A DNA stretch of 64,000 bases. Source: Actinocorallia herbida (GTDB lineage Bacteria > Actinomycetota > Actinomycetes > Streptosporangiales > Streptosporangiaceae). The position numbers were made by a program, and so were the translations under genes. The notes beneath the pieces are model-generated. The model did no database searches and had not been told where the DNA came from. It saw only the letters and a list, made by a program, of their open reading frames with translations. Shown here piece by piece: positions 15,672-23,679 of the stretch. The first letter of the stretch is position 1, and every line of letters begins with the position of its first letter. The stretch is taken from the NCBI RefSeq assembly GCF_003751225.1, contig NZ_RJKE01000001.1, positions 9,734,001 to 9,798,000 of the forward strand. Reading direction: 5' to 3'.

Positions 15672-16553
15672 TCAGGCGCGCGTCAGGGACCTGATGGAGT
15701 CGTCGGTGCAGGTGTCCCAGAAGGTACCGGCGACGTCTTCCAGGTGGTCCAGGGACTCGGCGCGGAAGAGGTCGGTCTGGTATTTGGTGATGTCGTAGTC
15801 GGTGGCGCCCATGACGCGCAGGTCCAGCGGGTGGACGTCCATCGAGCGGAACTCCTCGATCTCGCCGTAGGACGACAGGATTCCTGCGCCGTACGCCTTG
15901 AGTTCGGCTCCTTCGGCGATCACCCCGAACTCCATGGTGAACCAGAAGACCCTGGAGACGAACTCCAGCGCCTCGGGCGTCTCCACCCGTCGCGCCGCCT
16001 TGCCGGCGGCCCGGTACAGCGCCGCGTACCGGTCGGACGCGAGCGCGTTGCCGTGGCCGAGCACCTCGTGCAGGACGTCGGGCTCCGGCGTGTAGAAGGG
16101 CGTGCTGTGGTGCCGGATGTACTGCGTGGCGTGGAAGAGGGAATCCGCCAGCGAGCCGTAGAACTCCCGCAGAGGCACCAGCCCGGCAGCGGGCAGGTAT
16201 CCGAACCCGGTGAGCGGCCGTAGGCCGTCGGTGACCTCCTGGAGCTGCGGAATGCGGTCCGCGGGCAGCCCGAGCCGCGCCTTGGCCGCGAGGTACTCCG
16301 CGGCCGCGTACCGCCGGTGCTTGGCGTCGAGCTCCGCCGACACCAGCCGCCAGACCTCGTGCTCCTCGTCGGTGTAGGTCGCCTCGGGCAGCGGATCGCC
16401 CTTGCGGTACTCCAGCGCCAGCCGGGCGATCGCGTTCCGCCGCTCCCGGTAAACCGGATCGGCGAACCCCGGGTGATCGCGGCCGAGTTCGACCGTCACC
16501 CCGCCGTGCTCGTCCTGCTTGACGGGTGCGAAGTACTGAGCTTCCTCGAACAT
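15672..16553 (-). CDS. phhA: Phenylalanine 4-monooxygenase
   Basis: Hydroxylates phenylalanine to tyrosine with a tetrahydropterin, non-heme iron and oxygen. The 293-residue protein is the single-domain bacterial form without a regulatory ACT domain. The iron ligands are visible: His 162 and His 167 in LHEVLGH, and Glu 208 in FWFTMEFG. Pterin and substrate residues lie in GFGYLPAAGLVPLREF and IRHHSTPFYTPEPDV. ATG 16553 follows AGAGGGGGTG. No pterin carbinolamine dehydratase or tyrosine degradation gene is adjacent. An inverted repeat in the shared upstream region with deoC may regulate it. Confidence 0.95.
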   Translation of the reverse strand: MFEEAQYFAPVKQDEHGGVTVELGRDHPGFADPVYRERRNAIARLALEYRKGDPLPEATYTDEEHEVWRLVSAELDAKHRRYAAAEYLAAKARLGLPADRIPQLQEVTDGLRPLTGFGYLPAAGLVPLREFYGSLADSLFHATQYIRHHSTPFYTPEPDVLHEVLGHGNALASDRYAALYRAAGKAARRVETPEALEFVSRVFWFTMEFGVIAEGAELKAYGAGILSSYGEIEEFRSMDVHPLDLRVMGATDYDITKYQTDLFRAESLDHLEDVAGTFWDTCTDDSIRSLTRA

Positions 16554-16584
16554 GTTGCTTCACCCCCTCTTTGGTGATTCCCCT

Positions 16585-16614
16585 AAACCTCCCGGCTGAG
16601 TCGTCGAGAGGTTT
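16585..16614. promoter_or_regulatory. Inverted repeat AAACCTC-N16-GAGGTTT between phhA and deoC
   Basis: Perfect 7-bp arms separated by 16 bases sit in the 127-base region between the divergent phhA and deoC genes, 32 bases upstream of phhA. Size and position suit a dimeric regulator of phhA. No candidate regulator is adjacent. Confidence 0.45.
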
Positions 16615-16680
16615 GTCCGGATCTCCGCAGTTCGGGGGGCAGATTTGGCCGGAGCGCCCGGATGGCGGATGCTGTGTCAG

Positions 16681-17586
16681 GTGACGAGTACCACAGAGCT
16701 TCGGCGGGTCCTGTACGGGCTGCCGGGAGTCGACGAGTTCGGGGCGCGGGCGCGCGCCGCGCGGTTGGCCACCCGGTCGGTCAAGAACGAGTCGAAGGCC
16801 GCGGCGATCGACCTGGCGATCTCCATGGTCGACCTGACCACCCTGGAGGGCGCCGACACCCCCGGCAAGGTCAGGGCGCTGTGCGGGAAGGCCGTGCACA
16901 CGGCGCCCGGCGCGCCGACCGTCGGGGCCGTCTGCGTCTACCCCGACCTGGTGAAGGTCGCGGTCGAGGCGCTCGCGGACACCGGCGTCGGCATCGCCTC
17001 GGTCGCGACCGCGTTCCCGTCCGGCCGGGCGCCGCTCGCGGTGAAGCTCGCCGACACCCGGCAGGCCGTCCTGGACGGCGCCACCGAGATCGACATGGTG
17101 ATCGACCGGGGCGCCTACCTCGCGGGCGACTACGCGAAGGTCTTCGACGAGATCACCGCGGTGAAGGACGCGTGCGGCGACGCCCATCTCAAGGTCATCC
17201 TGGAGACGGGCGAACTGGCCACCTACGACAACGTGCGCAGGGCGTCCTGGCTGGCGATGCTCGCGGGGGCCGACTTCATCAAGACCTCCACCGGCAAGAT
17301 CCAGCCCGCGGCGACCGCGCCCGTCGTGCTGGTGATGCTGGAGGCGGTCCGGGACTTCGCCGCCGAGCGCGGCAGGATCGTCGGGGTGAAGCCCGCGGGC
17401 GGCATCCGCACCACCAAGGACGCGCTCAAGATGCTCGTCCAGGTGCGCGAGGTCGCCGGGCCGCGCTGGCTCGACCCCGCCCTGTTCCGGATCGGCGCGT
17501 CGAGCCTGCTCAACGACCTGCTCATGCAGCGGGAGAAGCTCGCCACCGGCGTCTACTCCGGCCCCGACTACTTCTCCCTGGACTGA
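16681..17586 (+). CDS. deoC: Deoxyribose-phosphate aldolase
   Basis: Splits 2-deoxyribose 5-phosphate into acetaldehyde and glyceraldehyde 3-phosphate in deoxynucleoside breakdown. The 301-residue product has the TIM-barrel motifs DLTTLEG, EIDMVIDRGAYLAG with the catalytic Asp, the second Lys region HLKVILETGEL, the Schiff-base Lys in GADFIKTSTGK, and GVKPAGGIRT. GTG 16681 gives the usual N-terminus; ATG 16669 is an alternative. It is 3 bases from an aldehyde dehydrogenase, which would oxidise the acetaldehyde released, so the operon is a deoxyribose degradation unit as in other actinomycetes. Confidence 0.95.
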   Translation: MTSTTELRRVLYGLPGVDEFGARARAARLATRSVKNESKAAAIDLAISMVDLTTLEGADTPGKVRALCGKAVHTAPGAPTVGAVCVYPDLVKVAVEALADTGVGIASVATAFPSGRAPLAVKLADTRQAVLDGATEIDMVIDRGAYLAGDYAKVFDEITAVKDACGDAHLKVILETGELATYDNVRRASWLAMLAGADFIKTSTGKIQPAATAPVVLVMLEAVRDFAAERGRIVGVKPAGGIRTTKDALKMLVQVREVAGPRWLDPALFRIGASSLLNDLLMQREKLATGVYSGPDYFSLD

Positions 17587-17589
17587 TCA

Positions 17590-19020
17590 ATGACCTTCGC
17601 CGACGGCTACGCGCCCGCGCCCGAGTCGACCTCCGTGGTGGACCTGCGCGCGGACTACGGCCTGTTCATCGACGGCGCGTTCACCGCCGCCAAGGAGACC
17701 TTCGAGACGGTCAACCCGGCCACCGAGGAGGTGCTCGCCGAGGTGGCCCTGGCCGGGGCCGAGGACGTCGACCGGGCCGTCGCCGCCGCCCGGACCGCCT
17801 TCGAGAACGTCTGGGGGCCGATGCCGGGGGCCGAACGGGCCAAGTACCTGTTCCGGATCGCCCGGCTGATCCAGGAGCGCTCGCGCGAACTCGCCGTCCT
17901 GGAGTCGCTCGACAACGGCAAGCCCATCCGGGAGACCCGCGACTTCGACCTTCCGCAGGTCGCGGCGCACTTCTTCTACCACGCGGGCTGGGCCGACAAG
18001 CTGGAGCACGCCGGGTACGGCACCACCCCGCTGGGCGTCGCCGCGCAGGTCATCCCGTGGAACTTCCCGCTGCTCATGCTGGCCTGGAAGATCGCCCCGG
18101 CGCTGGCGTGCGGCAACACCGTGGTGCTCAAGCCCGCCGAGACGACCCCGCTGACCGCCCTGGCCTTCGCGGAGATCTGCCGCCAGGCCGAGCTGCCCCC
18201 GGGCGTCGTCAACATCGTGACGGGCGCGGGGGAGACGGGCCGGCTGCTCGTGGAGCACCCGGGCGTCGACAAGGTCGCCTTCACCGGGTCCACCGCGGTC
18301 GGCAAGAGCATCGCCAGGTCGGTCGCGGGCACGTCCAAGCGGCTCGGCCTGGAGCTGGGCGGCAAGGGCGCCAACATCGTCTTCGACGACGCCCCGCTGG
18401 ACGAGGCGGTCGAGGGGATCGTCAACGCGATCTTCTTCAACCAGGGGCACGTGTGCTGCGCCGGGTCGCGGCTGCTGGCGCAGGAGTCGGTGGCCGAGGA
18501 GCTGCTGGCCCGGCTGCGCGCCAGGATGGCGACGCTGGTCGTCGGCGACCCCCTGGACAAGAACACCGACGTCGGCGCGATCAACTCCGCCGCGCAGCTC
18601 GCCCGCATCCGGGAGCTGGTCGACGCGGGCACCGCCGAGGGCGCCGAGGTGTGGGCGCCCTCGTGCGACCTGCCCGAGCGCGGCTTCTGGTTCGCCCCGA
18701 CGGTCTTCACCGAGGTCGCGGCGAGCCACCGGATCGCCCGCGAGGAGATCTTCGGGCCCGTCCTGTCGGTGCTGACGTTCCGTACCCCCGCCGAGGCCGT
18801 CGAGAAGGCCAACAACACCCCCTACGGGCTGTCCGCGGGCATCTGGACGGAGAAGGGCTCCCGGATCCTCGCGGTGGCCGACAAGCTCCGTGCGGGCGTC
18901 GTGTGGGCCAACACGTTCAACCAGTTCGACCCGGCGTCGCCGTTCGGCGGGTTCAAGGAGTCCGGTCACGGGCGCGAGGGCGGTAGGCAGGGGCTGGAGG
19001 CCTACCTTGCCCAGAGTTGA
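17590..19020 (+). CDS. NAD(P)-dependent aldehyde dehydrogenase
   Basis: A 476-residue full-length aldehyde dehydrogenase. It contains the cofactor motif FTGSTAVGKSIA, the general base Glu in LELGGKGANIVF, the catalytic Cys region NQGHVCCAGSRLL and the late EIFGPVLSVLTF. Placed three bases after deoC, it most likely oxidises acetaldehyde from the aldolase to acetate; this is inference from context. It starts at ATG 17590 with no strong ribosome binding site, suggesting translational coupling to deoC. It overlaps the following truncated homologue by 14 bases. Confidence 0.93.
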   Translation: MTFADGYAPAPESTSVVDLRADYGLFIDGAFTAAKETFETVNPATEEVLAEVALAGAEDVDRAVAAARTAFENVWGPMPGAERAKYLFRIARLIQERSRELAVLESLDNGKPIRETRDFDLPQVAAHFFYHAGWADKLEHAGYGTTPLGVAAQVIPWNFPLLMLAWKIAPALACGNTVVLKPAETTPLTALAFAEICRQAELPPGVVNIVTGAGETGRLLVEHPGVDKVAFTGSTAVGKSIARSVAGTSKRLGLELGGKGANIVFDDAPLDEAVEGIVNAIFFNQGHVCCAGSRLLAQESVAEELLARLRARMATLVVGDPLDKNTDVGAINSAAQLARIRELVDAGTAEGAEVWAPSCDLPERGFWFAPTVFTEVAASHRIAREEIFGPVLSVLTFRTPAEAVEKANNTPYGLSAGIWTEKGSRILAVADKLRAGVVWANTFNQFDPASPFGGFKESGHGREGGRQGLEAYLAQS

Positions 19021-19969
19021 CAAGAAGCGGCGCGCGAAGGCGCGCCGTGCCGAGGAGCGCAAGGATGCGGCCGGGAGTGCGACGGCGCCCGCGCCGCCGC
19101 GAGACGAAGGGAACGGCGGGCCGATGCGGCTGGCAGTGCGCAAGACCTACAAGCTGTTCATCGGCGGGGCCTTCCCGCGATCGGAGTCCGGCAGGTCCTT
19201 CGTGGTGAACGACGCGCGCGGGGAGTTCCTCGCCCATGCCGCGCACGCCTCGCGCAAGGACGTCCGCGACGCCGTCGTGGCGGCCCGCAAGGCGGCCGAC
19301 GGCTGGGCGGCCCGCACGGGCTACAACCGCGGCCAGATCCTCTACCGGATCGCCGAGATGCTGGAGGGCAGGCGCGCCCAGTTCGTCGAGGAGCTGCGCG
19401 CGGGCGGCCTGGCGCGTGAGGCCGCGGAGGCAGAGGTGGACGCCGCGGTGGACCGCTGGGTCTGGTACGCGGGCTGGACCGACAAGATCGCGGCGGTCGC
19501 CGGCGGGACGAACCCGGTCGCCGGGCCGTTCCTCAACGTCTCCGCGCCGGTGCCCACGGGCGTCGTCGGGGTGCTCGCGCCGCGGGACGCGCCGCTGCTC
19601 GGCCTGGTGTCGGTGCTCGCGCCCGTCATCGCGACGGGCAGCACCGCGGTGGTCGTCGCCGACGCGCCGCTCCCGGCCGTCACGTTCGCCGAGGTGCTGG
19701 CGACCTCCGACCTGCCGGGCGGTGTCGTCAACATCCTGACCGGCGTGCGCGAGGAACTGGCGCCGTGGCTGGCCGGGCACATGGACGTCAACGCGATCGA
19801 CCTCGCGGGCGCGTCCCCGGAACTCGCCGCCGACTGCGAGCGCGCCGCCGCGGGCAACCTCAAGCGCGTCCTGCGCCCCGCCGAGGAGGACTGGACCGCC
19901 GATCCCGGTACCCGCCGCATGACCGCGGTCCTGGAGACGCGCACGGTCTGGCACCCGCTGGGCGTCTGA
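19007..19969 (+). CDS. Half-length aldehyde dehydrogenase homologue lacking the catalytic domain
   Basis: A 320-residue protein that aligns with only the cofactor-binding part of the upstream aldehyde dehydrogenase (KLFIGGAFPRSESGRSFVV, then NVSAPVPTGVVGVLAPRDAP, then LPGGVVNILTGV). It ends soon after, and neither the catalytic Cys nor the Glu-Leu-Gly-Gly motif is present. TTG 19007 is chosen because GGAGG lies six bases upstream inside the previous gene; this adds a highly basic N-terminus (VDKKRRAKARRAEERK). The reading frame is intact with normal codon use, so it is not a fresh pseudogene. It may form a mixed complex with the full-length enzyme or regulate it. A terminator follows. Confidence 0.85.
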   Translation: MPRVDKKRRAKARRAEERKDAAGSATAPAPPRDEGNGGPMRLAVRKTYKLFIGGAFPRSESGRSFVVNDARGEFLAHAAHASRKDVRDAVVAARKAADGWAARTGYNRGQILYRIAEMLEGRRAQFVEELRAGGLAREAAEAEVDAAVDRWVWYAGWTDKIAAVAGGTNPVAGPFLNVSAPVPTGVVGVLAPRDAPLLGLVSVLAPVIATGSTAVVVADAPLPAVTFAEVLATSDLPGGVVNILTGVREELAPWLAGHMDVNAIDLAGASPELAADCERAAAGNLKRVLRPAEEDWTADPGTRRMTAVLETRTVWHPLGV

Positions 19970-19995
19970 CCGGACCCGGCGAAGGTCGTCCCGCC

Positions 19996-20034
19996 CCGGT
20001 GCCCGGCCGCGCTCATCGCGCGGCCGGGCACCGG
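19996..20034 (+). terminator. Strong hairpin terminator of the deoC operon
   Basis: CCGGTGCCCGGCCGCG pairs perfectly with its complement (16 bp, 17 with the closing C-G) around a 5-base loop, 27 bases after the half-length aldehyde dehydrogenase. No T run follows. Confidence 0.7.
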
Positions 20035-20261
20035 GTGCGCGCCGTGTTCGTCCCGGTGCGGCCGCGCCGTCCGGCGTGCGCGCGCCGGACAAAAACCGTG
20101 GCGGCTTGATGCGCTGTTTTCCGCTACGCCGCGTGGGCTGTCCGCGTGATGGCGGTTGTCTCCGTCGTGGGCGCGGCGTGGGTATTTTGCCGTTCTGCGG
20201 TTTAAAGCCGCAGGTCACGGGCTATCTCCCCGGTACCTGATCACTACGGGGGGATGGATCA

Positions 20262-21386
20262 GTGGCTACCAATACAACGAGGCGTGCGACCACTCGCCGT
20301 AGTTCTACGACGAAGCGCACGTCCGCCGCCACGAAGACGGCAGCAAGGAAACCCGCGGCCAAGCGCACCAGCGCCGCCGCCAAGACGACGGGCACCCGCG
20401 TCACCTCGCGGACCACCGCGTCCCGTGCGGGCGCCGCGACCCGCACCACGGCCAAGCGGACGACCGCGGCGGCGCGCAAGCCCGCCACCCGCTCGACCAC
20501 CACGCGGACGACGGCGGCGCGCAAGCCCGCGACCCGCACGGCCGCGGCCCGCAAGCCCGCGACCCGCACCACGGCGGCCCGCAGCACCACGACGCGCGCC
20601 ACGACGACCAGGGCGGCCGCCGGCCTGACGCCCGCGAGGGCCGCCACCAAGGTGAACTCCGCGGCGACCAAGATGACCTCGGCCACCACCAAGCTGACGG
20701 CCGCGGCCACCAGGGCCGGGACCTCGGCCAAGTCGATGAACACCGCGATGACCGCGATGAAGTCGGCGACGAAGTCGATGGCGACGGCCGCCAAGGCGAT
20801 GTCGGACGCGGCCAAGGCGCTCAAGACCGTCAAGGCCACCTCGGGCACCGCCGCCCGCGCGACGACGGCTCGTGCCACCGGCACCCGCGCCGCCGCCAAG
20901 ACCACGACCCGCGCGGCCGGCACCCGCACGGCCGCGGCGCGCAAGCCCGCAGCGACCCGGGCGACCGGCACCCGGGCGGCGTCCACCCGGACCGCGGCGG
21001 CGCGCAAGCCCGCGACCCGTACGACCGCGACGCGGGCCGCGGGCACCCGGGCCACCGGCACCAAGACCACGACCCGGGCCGCCTCGACGACGCGCAAGGC
21101 CGCGACCACGGGCACCCGCAAGCCTGCGGCCACCCGGGCGAAGACCACTACGCGCGCCGCCTCTACCCGCACCACCGCGGCGCGCAAGCCCGCCGCGACC
21201 CGCTCGCGCGCGGCCACCGCCACGACGACGCGCAGCCCCGTCGTGCGGACCCGCGGCACCCGCCGCACCGAGGCGCACGAGATCGTGCCGGGCGACCCCG
21301 AGGTCATCAAGGAGGAGATGGCGGAGGCCAATGACGGCGAGTCCACGGTCCTGCGCGGCCTCTCCGGCCTTTTCAGCCGCACCTGA
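20262..21386 (+). CDS. Ala/Thr/Arg/Lys repeat protein, histone H1-like DNA-binding protein
   Basis: A 374-residue very basic, low-complexity protein with no globular domain recognised. Residues 1-125 and about 196-330 are built of short repeats such as AARKPATRTT and TTTRAAGTR, like histone H1 or HupS-type tails. Between them, about 126-195, lies a distinct segment free of Arg clusters (MTSATTKLTAAATRAG, AMTAMKSATKSMATAAKAM) that should form one long amphipathic helix. The last 35 residues are acidic (IVPGDPEVIKEEMAEAND). This suggests a nucleoid protein that dimerises through its centre. GTG 20262 follows GGGGGGATG. A 15-bp hairpin follows the gene. Confidence 0.75.
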   Translation: MATNTTRRATTRRSSTTKRTSAATKTAARKPAAKRTSAAAKTTGTRVTSRTTASRAGAATRTTAKRTTAAARKPATRSTTTRTTAARKPATRTAAARKPATRTTAARSTTTRATTTRAAAGLTPARAATKVNSAATKMTSATTKLTAAATRAGTSAKSMNTAMTAMKSATKSMATAAKAMSDAAKALKTVKATSGTAARATTARATGTRAAAKTTTRAAGTRTAAARKPAATRATGTRAASTRTAAARKPATRTTATRAAGTRATGTKTTTRAASTTRKAATTGTRKPAATRAKTTTRAASTRTTAARKPAATRSRAATATTTRSPVVRTRGTRRTEAHEIVPGDPEVIKEEMAEANDGESTVLRGLSGLFSRT

Positions 21387-21420
21387 AGGCGTCTGCGGAT
21401 CTGAAGACGCCGGCGCGTCC

Positions 21421-21457
21421 CGCGCGGCCCCCGCCCCTCCAAGGCGGGGGCCGCGCG
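21421..21457 (+). terminator. 15-bp perfect hairpin terminator
   Basis: CGCGCGGCCCCCGCC and its exact complement flank a 7-base loop, 35 bases after the histone-like gene. It has no T tail. Confidence 0.7.
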
Positions 21458-21539
21458 GCGTTCCGGGCGGTGGGCGGGGGTAAAGGCTTGGCGTGGGCGG
21501 TGTGGCGGGGTTGCGGTGGGCGGAGGGCGGCCTAGCGTC

Positions 21540-22214
21540 ATGATCATGCGCCTGGGGATCGCCGCCGTCGGATCTGTGACCGTGCTGCTCACGCTGGTGC
21601 CGGGGGGATCGGCGGCGGCCGAGACCGGGTTCCACGACGCGGGCAGGGACGTGCGGGTCCTCCAGAGGCGGCTGAAGGAGCTCGGGTACGCGCCGGGCCG
21701 CGTCAACGGCCGGTACGGCAAGGAGACCCGCTCGGCGGTCTGGGCGTTCCAGAAGGTCAACGGGATCAAGCCGTCCGCGAGGATCGGCGCCAAGACCCGC
21801 CGCGCGCTCTGGCACCCGCGCAGGATCCGCCCGCTCGTCCCGGCGCACGGGCGCAGGGTCGAGATCCGCCTTCGGCCGCAGATCCTCGTCGTGTGGGAGG
21901 GCCGCAGACCCGTCCTCATCAGTCACGTCTCGACCGGCGCCAACAGGTCCTACTGCGACCACGGCGTGTGCGGCTTCGCCCGGACCCCGACCGGCGACTT
22001 CCGGGTGACCCGCCGCGTCAAGGGCTGGCACACCGGGCGGCTCGGGGCCATGTACTACCCGGCGTACTTCGTCGGCGGCATCGCCATGCACGGCTCCACG
22101 GAGGTCCCGGCGCGGCACGCGTCGCACGGCTGCATCCGCATCCCCCTGCACAACGCCAAGCGCATCTACAAGATGGCTCCCGTCGGCACCCCGGTGTACG
22201 TCAGGAAGCGCTGA
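21540..22214 (+). CDS. L,D-transpeptidase with N-terminal peptidoglycan-binding domain
   Basis: A secreted 224-residue protein. Residues 1-30 form a signal peptide (MRLGIAAVGSVTVLLTLVPG with Ala-rich cleavage region). Residues 36-85 are a PG_binding_1 repeat (VRVLQRRLKELGYAPGRVNG, YGKETRSAVWAFQKVNG). Residues 100-224 are a YkuD catalytic domain ending in HGSTEVPARHASHGCIRIP with the nucleophile Cys. It would make 3-3 cross-links in peptidoglycan outside the membrane or attach proteins to it. GGAGGG lies somewhat far from ATG 21540; ATG 21546 is also possible. It is convergent with the sensor kinase, with three bases between the stops. Confidence 0.9.
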   Translation: MIMRLGIAAVGSVTVLLTLVPGGSAAAETGFHDAGRDVRVLQRRLKELGYAPGRVNGRYGKETRSAVWAFQKVNGIKPSARIGAKTRRALWHPRRIRPLVPAHGRRVEIRLRPQILVVWEGRRPVLISHVSTGANRSYCDHGVCGFARTPTGDFRVTRRVKGWHTGRLGAMYYPAYFVGGIAMHGSTEVPARHASHGCIRIPLHNAKRIYKMAPVGTPVYVRKR

Positions 22215-22217
22215 GCG

Positions 22218-23573
22218 TCACCCTGCCGCCCTCGGAAGCCGGACGACGAACCGGGAACCCGTGTCGGCGTCCGCGGCCGTCACGGAGCCGTTGTGGGCGC
22301 GCGCGATCTGGCGGCAGATGGCCAGGCCGAGTCCACTGCCCCCGGTGTCCTTGCTGCGGGAGGCGTCGAGGCGGGTGAACCTGTCGAAGATCGCCTCGCG
22401 CATCTCCGGCGGCACGGTGTCGCCGTCGTTGACGACCTCGAGGACGGCCTGCATCCCGTCCGGGCGGACCCGCACGACCACCCGGTCCTTGGCGTGCCGG
22501 ACCGCGTTGTCCAGCAGGTTCGTGAACAGCCTGGCCAGGTGGACGCGCACGCCCGTCACCAGCACCGGCTGCGCGTCGATCCGGACCCGCGGGTCCTCCG
22601 GCCGCCGCGCGATCTCCGCGCGGACCAGCTCGGCGAGGTCCACCGGCTCCTTGCCCACCTCGGTGCCCGCGTCGAGCCGGCTCAGCACGAGCAGGTCCTC
22701 CACCAGCGCCGACAGCCGGTCGAGGCCCGCCGTCAGCTTCTCCGCGGTCTCCGGCCAGTCGGCCTCGTCGGGGTAGAGCATCGCCCCGTCCAGCTCGGCG
22801 CGCATCGCGGTGATGGGGGAGCGCAGGTCGTGCGAGGCGTTGGCGGTGAACTCGCGCTCCCGGTCGATCGTGGCCTCCAGCCGGGCGAGCGCCAGGTTCG
22901 CGGCCTTGGTCATCGCGCGCAGTTCGTCGTCGTGCTCCGGCACCGGGAGCCGCATGCCGCGGCCGCGGCCCTCGCCGATGTCGCGGGCGATCCGGGTCGC
23001 CTGCGCGCGGATATCGGTGATGGGCTCCATCGCGACCCGGACGGTGTGCGCCGCGCCCGCCGCGGTGAGCGCGACGAGCATCAGGGCGACCACCCCGAGC
23101 TGGGCGACGTAGGAAGGGCTGATGTACCAGGGGACGGGGTCGTCGATGACGTAGATGAACCAGTCGCCCTGGTCCTCGAAGACCCGCAGGGCCACGACCG
23201 ACCTGCAGCCCGGCGTCAACGTCCCGCAGACCGTCTCGGACTGGTGCGGGTTCGCCATCGACGGCGTGAGAGAGGAGACCCGGGGCAGTGCGGCGAGGTT
23301 CCCGGTGCCCGCCACGACCTTTCCCTGGGCGTTGACGACCTGGAGCCCGTCCACGTCGGAGAGCGGCCCGACCTTCGGGATCTCCTCGGGCAGTGTGTCC
23401 CGCTTGATCAGCTGGATGACGCCGAGGGCGGAGTTGGCGACGTTCTCCCGGCGCAGCTCGACGACCCGGCTGCGCAGCACGAGCGTGAGCAGGATGCCCA
23501 TGCCGAGACAGAGCAGGGCGGTGACCGTCGCCGCGAGAACCGTCAGCCGGGTCCGGATGGACCAGCGGTTCAC
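22218..23573 (-). CDS. Sensor histidine kinase with no adjacent response regulator
   Basis: A 451-residue membrane kinase. Helix 1 is near residues 10-32, an extracellular loop covers about 35-155 with two Cys (ETVCGTLTPGCRSV) that may form a disulfide, helix 2 is near 158-180, followed by HAMP, HisKA (FTANASHDLRSPITAMRAEL with the phosphorylated His), the N box LLDNAVRHAKD and the G box GGSGLGLAICRQIA. It resembles PrrB/MprB-type kinases. GTG 23573 is preferred, since the longer reading begins inside the argS terminator hairpin. Its partner regulator must be elsewhere or be lost. Confidence 0.88.
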   Translation of the reverse strand: MNRWSIRTRLTVLAATVTALLCLGMGILLTLVLRSRVVELRRENVANSALGVIQLIKRDTLPEEIPKVGPLSDVDGLQVVNAQGKVVAGTGNLAALPRVSSLTPSMANPHQSETVCGTLTPGCRSVVALRVFEDQGDWFIYVIDDPVPWYISPSYVAQLGVVALMLVALTAAGAAHTVRVAMEPITDIRAQATRIARDIGEGRGRGMRLPVPEHDDELRAMTKAANLALARLEATIDREREFTANASHDLRSPITAMRAELDGAMLYPDEADWPETAEKLTAGLDRLSALVEDLLVLSRLDAGTEVGKEPVDLAELVRAEIARRPEDPRVRIDAQPVLVTGVRVHLARLFTNLLDNAVRHAKDRVVVRVRPDGMQAVLEVVNDGDTVPPEMREAIFDRFTRLDASRSKDTGGSGLGLAICRQIARAHNGSVTAADADTGSRFVVRLPRAAG

Positions 23574-23633
23574 CCTGCACCCCCCGTGGTCGCCTGGGCA
23601 TGCCGTGCACGGGGGATCTAACATCCAGTAAAA

Positions 23634-23674
23634 CACGCGAGTGCACCCGGTTAATCACCGGGTGCACTCGCGTG
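23634..23674 (-). terminator. Rho-independent terminator of argS
   Basis: An 18-bp perfect stem (CACGCGAGTGCACCCGGT and complement) with a 5-base loop is followed on the minus strand by TTTTA. It lies 6 bases after the argS stop and separates argS from the kinase gene. Confidence 0.9.
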
Positions 23675-23679
23675 ATCAC

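Noticed and set aside
20259-22151. A long Gly/Arg-rich minus-strand frame opposite the histone-like gene and L,D-transpeptidase
   Set aside because: Its repeats mirror the plus-strand repeats, and it runs through the transpeptidase with no start signal.
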